Source: Actinomycetota bacterium
Lineage (GTDB): Bacteria > Actinomycetota > Aquicultoria > CAJVYJ01 > JAUVQD01
NCBI GenBank assembly: GCA_030679975.1
Contig: JAUXSL010000079.1
Location: forward strand, 1 to 37,062
Length of the DNA: 37,062 nucleotides
Reading direction: 5' to 3'
Of this stretch, positions 17,163-24,923 are shown one piece after another (the first letter of the stretch is position 1; each line of letters opens with the position of its first letter). The notes under the pieces were generated by a model. The model did not search any database and had not been told where the DNA came from. It saw only the letters and a list, made by a program, of their open reading frames with translations. Position numbers and translations under genes: made by a program.

Positions 17163-17819
17163 ATGCACGTGATAGTCGTTGGTTGCGGACGGGTCGGTTC
17201 TCAGCTGGCGACTTTTCTGTCTGAAGAGGGCCACGATGTGGCCATCATCGACAAGACCGAGGATTCATTCCGCCGTCTCGGCTCCACTTTTAACGGCCTC
17301 ACTGTCGAGGGGCTCGGTTTTGACCAGGATATTTTGAAGGAAGCCGGCATAGAAAAGTGCAATGTCTTTGCCGCCGTCACCGACTTGGACAACACCAATA
17401 TGATGGCGGTCGAGGTCGCGACCAAACTATTTTATGTCCCCCGGGCCATCGCCCGTCTTTACAATCCTGAGCGCGCGGTCACATATGACCGGCTCAATAT
17501 CGAATATGTCTGCGGTACCACGATGCTGGCGGAGAAATTGGTCCAGGCGGTAACGGCGCCGGATGTCGATGTCGTTTCGGCGGCCGGCAACCTTTATATT
17601 GTGCGGGTGACGGCAAGCGATAAGCTGGCCGGTAGAACAGTTGGCGAAGTCGACAAAGAAGGCGGATTCAGAATCATCACCATCATCCGCCGGTTGCGAA
17701 ATATCTTTTGCGAGACCGATACCAAAATCAACCGGAACGATCATCTCGTTATTATCACCAAGAAAGACCTAATACCTCAGATAGAGCGCCTGGCCAGGGC
17801 TGAGGAGGCGACGGAATGA
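17163..17819 (+). CDS. trkA: Trk potassium-uptake regulatory protein TrkA (first copy)
   Basis: The product is 218 aa. The N-terminal Rossmann RCK_N domain begins MHVIVVGCGRVGSQLA, with the NAD-binding GxGxxG-like loop, and an acidic end of beta-2 (IIDKTEDS). The C-terminal RCK_C/TrkA_C domain lies at about residues 135-210. It should form the cytoplasmic gating ring for the TrkH channel, sensing NAD(H) or ATP/ADP. I chose the ATG at 17163 because GGAG lies 8 nt upstream and the protein starts directly at the Rossmann strand. Its stop overlaps the second trkA (ATGA). Confidence 0.93.
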   Translation: MHVIVVGCGRVGSQLATFLSEEGHDVAIIDKTEDSFRRLGSTFNGLTVEGLGFDQDILKEAGIEKCNVFAAVTDLDNTNMMAVEVATKLFYVPRAIARLYNPERAVTYDRLNIEYVCGTTMLAEKLVQAVTAPDVDVVSAAGNLYIVRVTASDKLAGRTVGEVDKEGGFRIITIIRRLRNIFCETDTKINRNDHLVIITKKDLIPQIERLARAEEATE

Positions 17820-18478
17820 GGATTGTCGTCAACGGCGGCGGAAAAGTCGGCTCATTCTTAGCCGGCGCCATGGTAAAAAACAATCATCAAGTGACGCTAA
17901 TAGAGCGGCGCGCGGACATTTCCGAGAAAGTCGCACTGGAAGTTCCCGGGGCCTTGATAATCCAAGGGGACGGTTGCGATGTCCGTTACCAGGAAGACGC
18001 CGGAGTACCCGATGCCCAAGTTTTTGTCTCGGTCACCGGCGACGACGATGATAACCTGGTTGCTTGCCAAATCGCCCAAGGCGTCTTTTCCGTCCCCCGG
18101 GTGATCGCCCGCGTCAATAACCCCAAGAATGAGGAGATATTTACCGCTCTCGGCATTGAGGCTGTCAGCTCGACCACGATAATCAGCCGCTTGATCGAAG
18201 AGGAAATATCCATCGGCGATATTGTTACCATACAGACTTTGAAAAAAGGAAAATTGGCCTTGGTCGAGGTTGCCTTGCCGATAACCGACGGAGTCAGCGC
18301 CGGTTCGCGGATTAAAGATCTTGATTTGCCGGACGATTGCGTACTGGTGGCGATCATCAGAAATGACGACGTCATGATCCCCAAAGGGGAGACCGTTTTG
18401 CAACCGGGGGATTCCGTTATTGCCCTGACCAGCGTGGCCAGAGAAAAAGCGCTGAAGCAAAGGTTGATCGGCAGGTGA
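17816..18478 (+). CDS. trkA: Trk potassium-uptake regulatory protein TrkA (second copy)
   Basis: The 220-aa product has an RCK_N domain (MRIVVNGGGKVGSFLAGAM) and an RCK_C domain (about 135-215), organised like the upstream copy. E. coli TrkA carries two such units in one chain, so here the two halves are separate genes and a mixed ring is possible. It starts with ATGA overlapping the first trkA and ends with GTGA overlapping the small membrane ORF. Confidence 0.93.
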   Translation: MRIVVNGGGKVGSFLAGAMVKNNHQVTLIERRADISEKVALEVPGALIIQGDGCDVRYQEDAGVPDAQVFVSVTGDDDDNLVACQIAQGVFSVPRVIARVNNPKNEEIFTALGIEAVSSTTIISRLIEEEISIGDIVTIQTLKKGKLALVEVALPITDGVSAGSRIKDLDLPDDCVLVAIIRNDDVMIPKGETVLQPGDSVIALTSVAREKALKQRLIGR

Positions 18479-18609
18479 AGGAACGGCGCCCGGAGAAAGC
18501 CCCCTATTTGGGTTATCTGGCCGGAATCGCCACCGAGGTTGCCCTGACTTTGGTCATATTTGGTGTCGCCTTTCTTATTATTTTTGTTCTGGAGCGGCTG
18601 GCCAAGTGA
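18475..18609 (+). CDS. 44-aa single-pass membrane protein inside the trk operon
   Basis: A short frame between trkA and trkH. Its GTG at 18475 overlaps the trkA stop as GTGA, the same coupling used by the neighbouring genes, and its stop is 22 bp before the trkH ATG. The product begins MKERRPEKAPYLGYLAG, continues with one long hydrophobic helix (about residues 17-39, including LTLVIFGVAFLIIFVL) and ends ERLAK. It has a basic cytosolic head and a single transmembrane span. Without it there would be an odd 153-bp gap in an otherwise overlapping operon. It is comparable in size with small accessory subunits such as KdpF, or with short AtpZ-like proteins, but I recognise no family. Confidence 0.7.
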   Translation: MKERRPEKAPYLGYLAGIATEVALTLVIFGVAFLIIFVLERLAK

Positions 18610-18631
18610 GCGAGCCGACCGGGAAGCCCCA

Positions 18632-20134
18632 ATGATCCGCAGGCCAAAACTCCACGATTGGCAGATAGTCGGCTTATATACCGGCAAGATAATCGTCGGC
18701 ATCGGGCTGTTAATGCTCGTACCTCTAGCCGTCGGTCTTCTGGCGCTCGAATGGAGCGCGGTCGTTGATTTTATCATCGGCATTCTCGTGGCGATGAGCG
18801 TCGGTTACGGCCTTCAAATGGTCTGCGAGACCAAGCATGAGATGAACTGGATGCACGGCATGGTCATCGCCGCCTTTTCCTGGCTTCTGGCTATGGGGGT
18901 CGGGGCGGTGCCGCACTATTTAAGCGGCCAGTTCGGCTCATTCTTGGACGCCTGCTTCGACTTGATGAGCGGTTACACGACCACCGGACTTTATCTACTC
19001 CAAGACCTTGACCATACGTCCAATGCTCTCAATATGTGGCGGCACCTGCTTACTTACGCCGGTGGCCAAGGCATCGTCGTCATCGCCCTGACCTTCCTGA
19101 TACGCGGCACTTCCGGCGCTTTTATGATGTATGTCGGCGAGGGCAAGGATGAGAAGCTCTTGCCCAATGTCGTTCAGACGGCCAGGGCTATATGGCTGGT
19201 AAGCTTGACTTATCTCGTCATTGGCACGGTCACTATCGGGGGAGCCAATTGGCTTGAAGGCATGAACCCCGTCCGGGCGTTTCTACACGGCGTCTGGGTT
19301 TTTATGGGGGCGTGGAGCACCGGCGGGTTCGCGCCTCAATCTTATAATATCGGCTACTATCACAGCTTGGCGGTTGAAGTGCTGACGATGATCATGTTTA
19401 TCATCGGCTCTTTTAATTTCGCGCTTCACTGGTCTGTCTGGACAGGCAATCGCCGGGAGATATACCGGAATATCGAAATCGTTTCGTTTATGGTCACTAT
19501 ATTTCTAACCGTCAGCCTCGGCACATACGCTTTAATGCAGGTGAACGCCCTACACGGCGTGGTGCCGTTTTTCCGAAAGGCTTTTTATCAGATTGCTTCC
19601 GGCCACACGACCACGGGTTTCATGACGATCTACAGCCGGCAATTCGTGCGCCAATGGGGCGTACTGGCCATGATAGCGACAACCATAGCGATGGCTATCG
19701 GCGGCAGCGCCGCATCGACGGCGGGCGGCTTTAAAGGCATGCGTATGGGGATTATCGCTAAGAGTTTTTTAGCCGATATCCGCCGGCTGATGCTGCCGGA
19801 ATCAAGTGTCATCGTAAAAAAGATACACCATGTCAAGGATACGGTCCTGAGCGACGATCAAGTCCGCGCGGCTATGGCCATCGTCCTGGCCTACATCTTT
19901 ATCTACCTGACGGGTGCGGTCTTGGGTGCTCTCTATCGCTATCCGTTTGTCGAGGCTCTGTTTGAAAGTGTCTCCGCCGGCAGCAACTCCGGCTTGTCGG
20001 TCGGCATTACGGCCCCGTCAATGCCGACAGCCTTAAAGGTTTATTATATTTTTGCTGAATGGGCCGGACGCCTGGAGTTTATGGCTGTCTTCGCCCTGAC
20101 GGGATTTATTATTAGGGTGGTGAAGGGGAAGTGA
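18632..20134 (+). CDS. trkH: Trk-type potassium channel/transporter subunit TrkH
   Basis: The 500-aa polytopic membrane protein has four pore-loop repeats of the TrkH/TrkG/KtrB superfamily, each with a filter-like segment: SGYTTTGLYL, GAWSTGGFAPQ, SGHTTTGFM and SAGSNSGLSVG. Long hydrophobic helices surround them, and the basic helix that interrupts repeat IV lies around the RRLMLPESS region. It takes up K+ under control of the TrkA rings encoded upstream. The open frame extends to 18560, but the ATG at 18632 (MIRRPKLHDWQIVG) behind GGGAAG is the sensible start. Its stop overlaps the next gene as GTGA. Confidence 0.95.
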   Translation: MIRRPKLHDWQIVGLYTGKIIVGIGLLMLVPLAVGLLALEWSAVVDFIIGILVAMSVGYGLQMVCETKHEMNWMHGMVIAAFSWLLAMGVGAVPHYLSGQFGSFLDACFDLMSGYTTTGLYLLQDLDHTSNALNMWRHLLTYAGGQGIVVIALTFLIRGTSGAFMMYVGEGKDEKLLPNVVQTARAIWLVSLTYLVIGTVTIGGANWLEGMNPVRAFLHGVWVFMGAWSTGGFAPQSYNIGYYHSLAVEVLTMIMFIIGSFNFALHWSVWTGNRREIYRNIEIVSFMVTIFLTVSLGTYALMQVNALHGVVPFFRKAFYQIASGHTTTGFMTIYSRQFVRQWGVLAMIATTIAMAIGGSAASTAGGFKGMRMGIIAKSFLADIRRLMLPESSVIVKKIHHVKDTVLSDDQVRAAMAIVLAYIFIYLTGAVLGALYRYPFVEALFESVSAGSNSGLSVGITAPSMPTALKVYYIFAEWAGRLEFMAVFALTGFIIRVVKGK

Positions 20135-20754
20135 ATGGCCCGGGGGGAATGAGGAGTGAGGAGTCAGGAGTGAGGCGGGCCGGTGGATTGTCATTCCCGC
20201 GGAAGCGGGAATCCATTGCGCTCACATGTGCTGCGGGCGCGATGCTTTTGCTGTCTGTATTCGCGCCGGCTGTGGCTGCAGCCGGGGCTCCACTTGTCGA
20301 CAGTGTCACTCTCATCGAGCATCCCGACCGCTATGACGGTAAGCAGGTTGTCTTCAGAGGCGAGGCCATCGGCGATGTGATGGAAAGGTCTGACGGGGCC
20401 TGGATAAATATTAACGATGACGCTTACAGCCGCCAGGGCCGCAAGCGCCGGCTGGCGGGCTATAACAGCGGGCAGAGCGTGCTGGTCTCCGATAAGAAAG
20501 CGGCCCGGGCCGTCAAGCGCCTCGGTGACTATAACAACCGGGGCGACATCGTGGAGGTCACAGGGATATTTCAGAAAGCCGACCCGGACCACGGCGGGGA
20601 CATGATGATAGCGGCGGATAGCCTAAGAATTGTTAAGCCCGGATTTGCTATTCCCCATCCAATATCGACCCGTAAGATATCTTTGGCGATAACTTGGTTG
20701 GCGATCAGCGGTGTGATGTTGGCTTTGTGGCGATGGCGAACGCTAAAGCACTAA
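20131..20754 (+). CDS. Membrane-anchored OB-fold protein with a repeat-derived N-terminus
   Basis: The product is 207 aa. A hydrophobic export signal (about residues 33-51) ends AAAGAPL. An OB-fold-like domain follows at about 55-165, with strands such as KQVVFRGEAIGDV, DIVEVTGIF and MMIAADSLRIV. A C-terminal transmembrane helix lies at about 183-200, followed by RWRTLKH. This is like single-domain tRNA-anti/OB proteins placed outside the membrane; the ligand is unknown. GTG at 20131 overlaps the trkH stop. The first 30 codons are unusual: they contain tandem GGAGTGAGG-like repeats and the dispersed repeat at 20189-20214, translated as SFPRKRES. The original 5' end was therefore probably replaced, and the start is uncertain. 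It ends 4 bp into the convergent rpsA. Confidence 0.75.
   Translation: MNGPGGMRSEESGVRRAGGLSFPRKRESIALTCAAGAMLLLSVFAPAVAAAGAPLVDSVTLIEHPDRYDGKQVVFRGEAIGDVMERSDGAWININDDAYSRQGRKRRLAGYNSGQSVLVSDKKAARAVKRLGDYNNRGDIVEVTGIFQKADPDHGGDMMIAADSLRIVKPGFAIPHPISTRKISLAITWLAISGVMLALWRWRTLKH
20189..20214 (+). repeat. Dispersed GNRA-hairpin repeat, copy 5, inside a coding region
   Basis: TGTCATTCCCGC, loop GGAA, GCGGGAATCC. It lies in the 5' part of the OB-fold gene and is read in frame as SFPRKRES, the same reading frame as the copy in uvrA. It is preceded by short GGAGTGAGG/GGAGTCAGG tandem repeats at about 20149-20174. Confidence 0.85.
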
Positions 20755-22211
20755 TCTTTGCTTCCGCGCGTCTCTTTCATCTTTTTAAGCACGTCTTCCA
20801 GCGACCCCGGGTCGCCTTCCGATTGCGCCACGACTACCTGAATGTCCTCGGCCAGCTCGTCATCGGCCGGGGGCACATCCAATTTGAGCGCTTCATCGAT
20901 GGCCTGGCTTGTCTTGGCATCCAGTGACGCGGAGGCCGCCAGGGCTTCGATGGCTGAAGCTGAATCCCCGGATTCAAGGATTGTGATGGCTGCGGTTTCC
21001 GGTGCTGTTTCCGCGACCTCGGATTTCTCCTCAACCGTTGTTTCATCCGCGCTAGCGTCGCCGGTGGTCGCCGGCTCCTCCCGGTCTTCGCCCTCGGGCT
21101 CAAAGCCGTCGACGGCCTGTCTGATGCTCAAGCTTACGCGTCGCCGATCGCTGTCGATATCGACCACCTTAGCGCAGATCACTTGACCGATACTAACAGC
21201 CTCTTCCGGGACTTCGACATGGCCTTCCGTCAGCTCGGAGATGTGTACTAGTCCCTCGACGCCGTCACCGATAGCGACAAACGCGCCAAACCCGACGAGC
21301 TTGGTCACTTTGCCCTCGATCTTATCGCCGACGTTGAGGTCTTTTACTTTTTGTTTCCACGGGTCGTCCTGGCATTGCTTGAGGCCAAGGGAGATACGCC
21401 CGCGGTCTTGGTCGATATCAAGGACTTTCACGTCGATTGTTTCTCCGAGATTAAGCACTTCGGACGGGTGGTCTACGTGAGTCCATGAAAGTTCTGAAAT
21501 GTGGATGAGGCCGTCTATGCCCCCGAGATCCACAAACGCCCCGAAATCGACGATGCTCGAAACCTTTCCTTCTAAGACATCGCCTTTCTTCAAGCCGGTA
21601 ATCACCTTGTCACGCTCTTGCTTACGGGCGTCGTCCAGGACCGACCGGCGAGACAGGACCACGTTATTACGGTTCCTGTCCATCTCGATCACTTTACATT
21701 CAAGTTCCTGGCCGATGAATTGATGGAGGTCTTTGACCCGGCGCACGTCGACTAACGAAGCCGGCAAGAAACCTCTTAAACCGATGTCAAGGATCAGGCC
21801 GCCTTTGACGACCTCAATGACCCGGCCGCTGATAATGGTCGCGCTCCGGCTCAGTTCTTCGATCCGAATCCAGGATTTTTCGTACTCCGCCCGCTTTTTG
21901 GATAGGATCAAGCGGCCGTCTTTATCTTCTTTTTGCAGAACCAAGGCGTCGATCTCGTCGCCGATGACGACAGCCTCGTGCGGGTCGATGTCTTTCCGGA
22001 TGGAAAGCTCTCGTATTGGGATTACGCCTTCTGACTTATAGCCGATGTCGACGAGGATCTCATCACGATCGATTCTTACAACTATACCGGTGACTACATC
22101 ACCATCATCAAAAACCTTGATTGTCTGGTCGTAATCCGGAACCAACCTACCTTCCGAATCAATTATATAACCAGCTTCTGTTTGATCACTCGTCTCTTCG
22201 ACGTTCGCCAT
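20751..22211 (-). CDS. rpsA: 30S ribosomal protein S1
   Basis: The 486-aa product has four S1 RNA-binding domains. The first two are the divergent pair (VVTGIVVRIDRDEILVDIGY; IISGRVIEVVKGGLILDIGL). The last two are canonical (VLEGKVSSIVDFGAFVDLGG with GLIHISELSW; IEGKVTKLVGFGAFVAIGDG with GLVHISELTEG). A long acidic low-complexity tail follows from about residue 365. Four domains plus a tail is the layout of actinobacterial S1 (about 480 aa), against six in E. coli. S1 helps mRNA binding on the 30S subunit. The ATG at 22211 follows a GGGGG tract. The leader of about 115 nt from the promoter at 22333-22362 is rich in repeats. The stop overlaps the convergent OB-fold gene. Confidence 0.95.
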   Translation of the reverse strand: MANVEETSDQTEAGYIIDSEGRLVPDYDQTIKVFDDGDVVTGIVVRIDRDEILVDIGYKSEGVIPIRELSIRKDIDPHEAVVIGDEIDALVLQKEDKDGRLILSKKRAEYEKSWIRIEELSRSATIISGRVIEVVKGGLILDIGLRGFLPASLVDVRRVKDLHQFIGQELECKVIEMDRNRNNVVLSRRSVLDDARKQERDKVITGLKKGDVLEGKVSSIVDFGAFVDLGGIDGLIHISELSWTHVDHPSEVLNLGETIDVKVLDIDQDRGRISLGLKQCQDDPWKQKVKDLNVGDKIEGKVTKLVGFGAFVAIGDGVEGLVHISELTEGHVEVPEEAVSIGQVICAKVVDIDSDRRRVSLSIRQAVDGFEPEGEDREEPATTGDASADETTVEEKSEVAETAPETAAITILESGDSASAIEALAASASLDAKTSQAIDEALKLDVPPADDELAEDIQVVVAQSEGDPGSLEDVLKKMKETRGSKD

Positions 22212-22332
22212 TGACTTGGCCCCCTAAACGTTAATTGGTTCCCAGGAAGCAGGTGATAAAAACACCGGCGCGTACCAATAAATGCGTACTATCACACCGG
22301 CTTAACCGGGCTTCGCGTGTGAACCGAGATGA

Positions 22333-22362
22333 AGTATACATGAAAATCGCCGATTACGACAA
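22333..22362 (-). promoter_or_regulatory. rpsA promoter
   Basis: On the minus strand TTGTCG (22362-22357), an 18-bp spacer and TATACT (22338-22333). Transcription would start near 22326, giving a leader of about 115 nt. The leader contains ACACCGGC twice (plus-strand 22262-22269 and 22294-22301) and GCGTAC twice (22270-22275 and 22284-22289), plus the small stem CCGG-CTTAA-CCGG. Confidence 0.5.
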
Positions 22363-22402
22363 TACCCCGGTGAATTAATGTCGCCGCGAGGGATCTTTTT
22401 GA

Positions 22403-22432
22403 TTGACCGGCAGGTGGTCCGTTCAATATAAT
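22403..22432 (+). promoter_or_regulatory. Promoter of the S8 protease gene
   Basis: TTGACC (22403-22408), an 18-bp spacer and a perfect TATAAT (22427-22432). The transcript would begin near 22439, giving a leader of about 38 nt with AAGGAAG before the ATG at 22477. It is divergent from the rpsA promoter; the 40 bp between the two -35 regions holds no other obvious site. Confidence 0.7.
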
Positions 22433-22476
22433 AAAAGCAATGTGTGTTCCACCATATTTTGTTGGAAGGAAGAGTT

Positions 22477-23670
22477 ATGAAGTACAGCAAATCCGTCGTT
22501 ATTTTACTCGCACTCCTTTTCGTGGTCTCTATTTTTTCGTCGGCTTCCGGCGCCGGGGCCGGTCCGTACCGGGCAATTGTAATTTATCAGGCCGGCATCG
22601 GACCAAGCAAGCGCGCCGAGCTTGTCGGCAGTGTCGGCGGGATAAGGCAGAAGGATCTTAGCTTGATAAAAGGCGAGGCGGTGGTGTTGCCCGACAAGGC
22701 GGCGGCGACCGAATTGGCCAAGCGTCCAGGGGTTCTCCGGGTGGATGAAGATATTATTTTAACCGCGACGGCGCGAAAAAGTTCGGTTAGCCAGCCGCCA
22801 CAGGTTTTGCCCTGGGGGGTCGATCGCATCGACGCCGACCTGGTTTGGTCGCCTCCTGCCAGCGCAAACGGGGCGGGAGTAAATGTGGCGGTCATCGATA
22901 CCGGCATCCAATTAAACCACCCGGATCTAAGCGCCAATATCAAAGGCGGGTTTAACGCCATCAATTCGCATAAATCGGCAAATGACGACAACGGCCACGG
23001 CACTCATGTCGCCGGCACTATCGCCGGCGCCGCCAACACTATCGGCGTGGTTGGCGTCGGGCCGAGCATCAATTTATATGCCGTCAAGGTCCTGGGCGCC
23101 GGCGGTTCGGGATGGCTGTCCGACGTTATCGAAGGCCTTCAGTGGGCCGCGAATACACACAACGATACGGATCCGCTCAACGATATTCAGGTCGCGAATA
23201 TGAGTTTTGGTTCAAGCGGGGCCAATGATTCAGAACATGACGCGATCATCGCTGCCAACAATGCCGGCGTCACCCTAGTAGCGGCGGCCGGCAATAGCAG
23301 CGGCGGTGCTGTCGGTTATCCAGCCGCATATGACGAAGTTATCGCGGTCTCGGCAACCACCGCCGGCGATACGCTGGCAAGTTTTTCAAGTGTCGGGCCC
23401 GAGGTCGATCTGGCGGCGCCCGGAAGTAATATCTTCTCTACTTATAAAAGGAGCGGGTATGCGTATCTAAGCGGCACCAGCATGGCGTCTCCCCATGTTA
23501 CCGGCTCGGCTGCTCTAGTTATCGGCGCCAAAGGGCCGTTGACTCCGGCGCGGGTAAAAGCTCTGTTGCAGTTGACCGCGGATCCGCTGCCGGGTCTCAC
23601 GGCCAATCAGCAGGGCGCCGGTCTGGTCGATGCCGAGGAAGCAGTTACAACGACGACAATTGTGCCTTAA
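22477..23670 (+). CDS. Secreted subtilisin-like serine protease (peptidase S8)
   Basis: The 397-aa product has a signal peptide at residues 1 to about 26 (MKYSKSVVILLALLFVV, then ASGAGA) and an inhibitor-I9-like propeptide at about 30-98. The catalytic domain has all residues present: Asp near 141 (VAVIDTGIQLNHPDL), His near 174 (DDNGHGTHVAGT), oxyanion Asn near 273 (AAAGNSSGG) and Ser near 335 (LSGTSMASPHVTGSAAL). It ends soon after the fold, with a short Thr-rich tail and no cell-wall anchor, so it is probably released. The start ATG at 22477 is preferred over the upstream frame opening at 22444 because AAGGAAG precedes it and the signal peptide is then ideal. It is a single gene with its own promoter and terminator. 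Confidence 0.94.
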   Translation: MKYSKSVVILLALLFVVSIFSSASGAGAGPYRAIVIYQAGIGPSKRAELVGSVGGIRQKDLSLIKGEAVVLPDKAAATELAKRPGVLRVDEDIILTATARKSSVSQPPQVLPWGVDRIDADLVWSPPASANGAGVNVAVIDTGIQLNHPDLSANIKGGFNAINSHKSANDDNGHGTHVAGTIAGAANTIGVVGVGPSINLYAVKVLGAGGSGWLSDVIEGLQWAANTHNDTDPLNDIQVANMSFGSSGANDSEHDAIIAANNAGVTLVAAAGNSSGGAVGYPAAYDEVIAVSATTAGDTLASFSSVGPEVDLAAPGSNIFSTYKRSGYAYLSGTSMASPHVTGSAALVIGAKGPLTPARVKALLQLTADPLPGLTANQQGAGLVDAEEAVTTTTIVP

Positions 23671-23696
23671 CGAAAGCCATCGAGACATAATAAATG

Positions 23697-23737
23697 AGCG
23701 GCTCTATAATAGGTATTATATGGGGCCGCTTTTTTTT
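23697..23737 (+). terminator. Intrinsic terminator after the S8 protease gene
   Basis: AGCGGC (23697-23702) pairs with GCCGCT (23725-23730), and an inner TATAAT/ATTATA pairing extends the stem. A run of eight T residues follows (23730-23737). It lies 26 bp past the protease stop and just before the coaE ribosome-binding site. Confidence 0.85.
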
Positions 23738-23751
23738 GCGAGGGGAAGACT

Positions 23752-24366
23752 TTGCTTACGGTAGGATTGACGGGCGGTATCGCCAGCGGGAAAAGCACCG
23801 TCGCCGGCTACCTGGTCGAACTGGGGGCCGTCGCGGTCGACGCCGATCTTATTGCCCGCGAGGTCATGTCTGTTGGAACAGATGTTTACAGCCGGCTGGC
23901 CGCGCATTTTGGCGGCGATATAATCGCGCCCGACGGTTCCATCGACCGCGGCCGTTTAGCCGCCGAGGTCTTTGACGATCCGGCGCAATTGGATGCTTTG
24001 AACCGGATCGTCCATCCGGCGACCATCGAGCGGATTCAAGCTCTCCTGGATGAGTGGCGGGCTGATGATAGTGACAGGATCGGCGTCGTCCAAGTGCCGT
24101 TATTAATCGAGGCCGGCCTAGAAGAGCTGTTTGATGTCGTACTCGTCGTGGTAACAACTCCGGAGCAACAGATAAGTCGTCTAATGGAGATGGGTTTGAC
24201 TGTCGAACAAGGACTGGCGCGGTTGCGGTCTCAAGCGAACGACGCGGAAAGGCTGGCCTTCGCTGATTTTACTCTCTTAAACAAGGGGGATATCGGCCGG
24301 CTAAAAGAGCAGGCGGCGGTGGTGTATGCGAGGCTGAAGGAATGCGTCGACGAGGGCCGGCTTTGA
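23752..24366 (+). CDS. coaE: Dephospho-CoA kinase
   Basis: The 204-aa enzyme phosphorylates the 3'-OH of dephospho-CoA with ATP, the last step of coenzyme A synthesis. It has the P-loop GLTGGIASGKST, the substrate segment VDADLIAREVM, the lid-region RIVHPATIERI and VVQVPLLIEAGLEELFD. The start is TTG at 23752, behind AGGGGAAG; there is no ATG option nearby. The 3' end overlaps the lytic transglycosylase gene, whose TTG start shares the coaE stop (TTGA). It is first in the coaE-transglycosylase-uvrB group. A uvrB-coaE neighbourhood is common in Gram-positive bacteria. Confidence 0.96.
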   Translation: MLTVGLTGGIASGKSTVAGYLVELGAVAVDADLIAREVMSVGTDVYSRLAAHFGGDIIAPDGSIDRGRLAAEVFDDPAQLDALNRIVHPATIERIQALLDEWRADDSDRIGVVQVPLLIEAGLEELFDVVLVVVTTPEQQISRLMEMGLTVEQGLARLRSQANDAERLAFADFTLLNKGDIGRLKEQAAVVYARLKECVDEGRL

Positions 24367-24923
24367 AGATCAGGCGGGGCATGATATTGGCGGCGGTTAT
24401 CGTTTTTTTGGCGGCCGCCTTTCTTCCGGCGGCCAGGTTTTTCTATCCCTTAGGATACGAAGGCCTTATCCTCGAGCAGGCGAAACGATATGAGCTCGAC
24501 CCGGCGCTCCTGGCGGCCATCGTTTACGAGGAAAGCAAGTTCAGCCCGATGTCGCGGTCGCCGGCCGGCGCTGTCGGTTTGATGCAACTGATGCCGGAGA
24601 CGGCCTCGTGGGCTTCCGCGGAGATAGGGCGGCCCCACCTGGCCGCGCGATTGACGGAGCCGGCGGCGAATTTAGCCATCGGCAGCTGGTACTTTCATTA
24701 CTTGCTGGCTAGATACCGCAACACGGCCTTCGCTCTGGCCGCTTACAACGGCGGCCAGCGTAACCTCGACAAGTGGCTGGCGCAAAATAACGGTCGCACG
24801 CAAAACCAGGTGATCGACCGGATACCGTTCGCTGAAACGCGCGCGTTTGTCCGCCGGGCGCAGAGGAGCCGCTGGATATACCGGTGGTTATATCCGGAAC
24901 TGAAGCAGGGGCATGGACTTTAA
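24363..24923 (+). CDS. Membrane-anchored lytic transglycosylase (SLT domain)
   Basis: The product is about 186 aa. A single N-terminal hydrophobic segment ([20 protein letters not shown]) serves as anchor or uncleaved signal. The SLT domain follows, with the catalytic Glu in [12 protein letters not shown], the [13 protein letters not shown] motif and ALAAYNGG. It should cleave peptidoglycan glycan strands outside the membrane. The frame opens at 24342, but I prefer TTG at 24363: GAGGG lies 6 nt upstream and it forms the TTGA overlap with the coaE stop. It overlaps the start of uvrB by 11 bp. The short size suggests a cell-wall remodelling enzyme rather than a large Slt70 type. Confidence 0.9.
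   Translation: MKIRRGMILAAVIVFLAAAFLPAARFFYPLGYEGLILEQAKRYELDPALLAAIVYEESKFSPMSRSPAGAVGLMQLMPETASWASAEIGRPHLAARLTEPAANLAIGSWYFHYLLARYRNTAFALAAYNGGQRNLDKWLAQNNGRTQNQVIDRIPFAETRAFVRRAQRSRWIYRWLYPELKQGHGL

Noticed and set aside
17986-18783. 265-aa minus-strand frame opposite trkA/trkH
   Set aside because: It covers parts of two clear genes and the small ORF on the other strand, and has no ribosome-binding site or recognisable motif.
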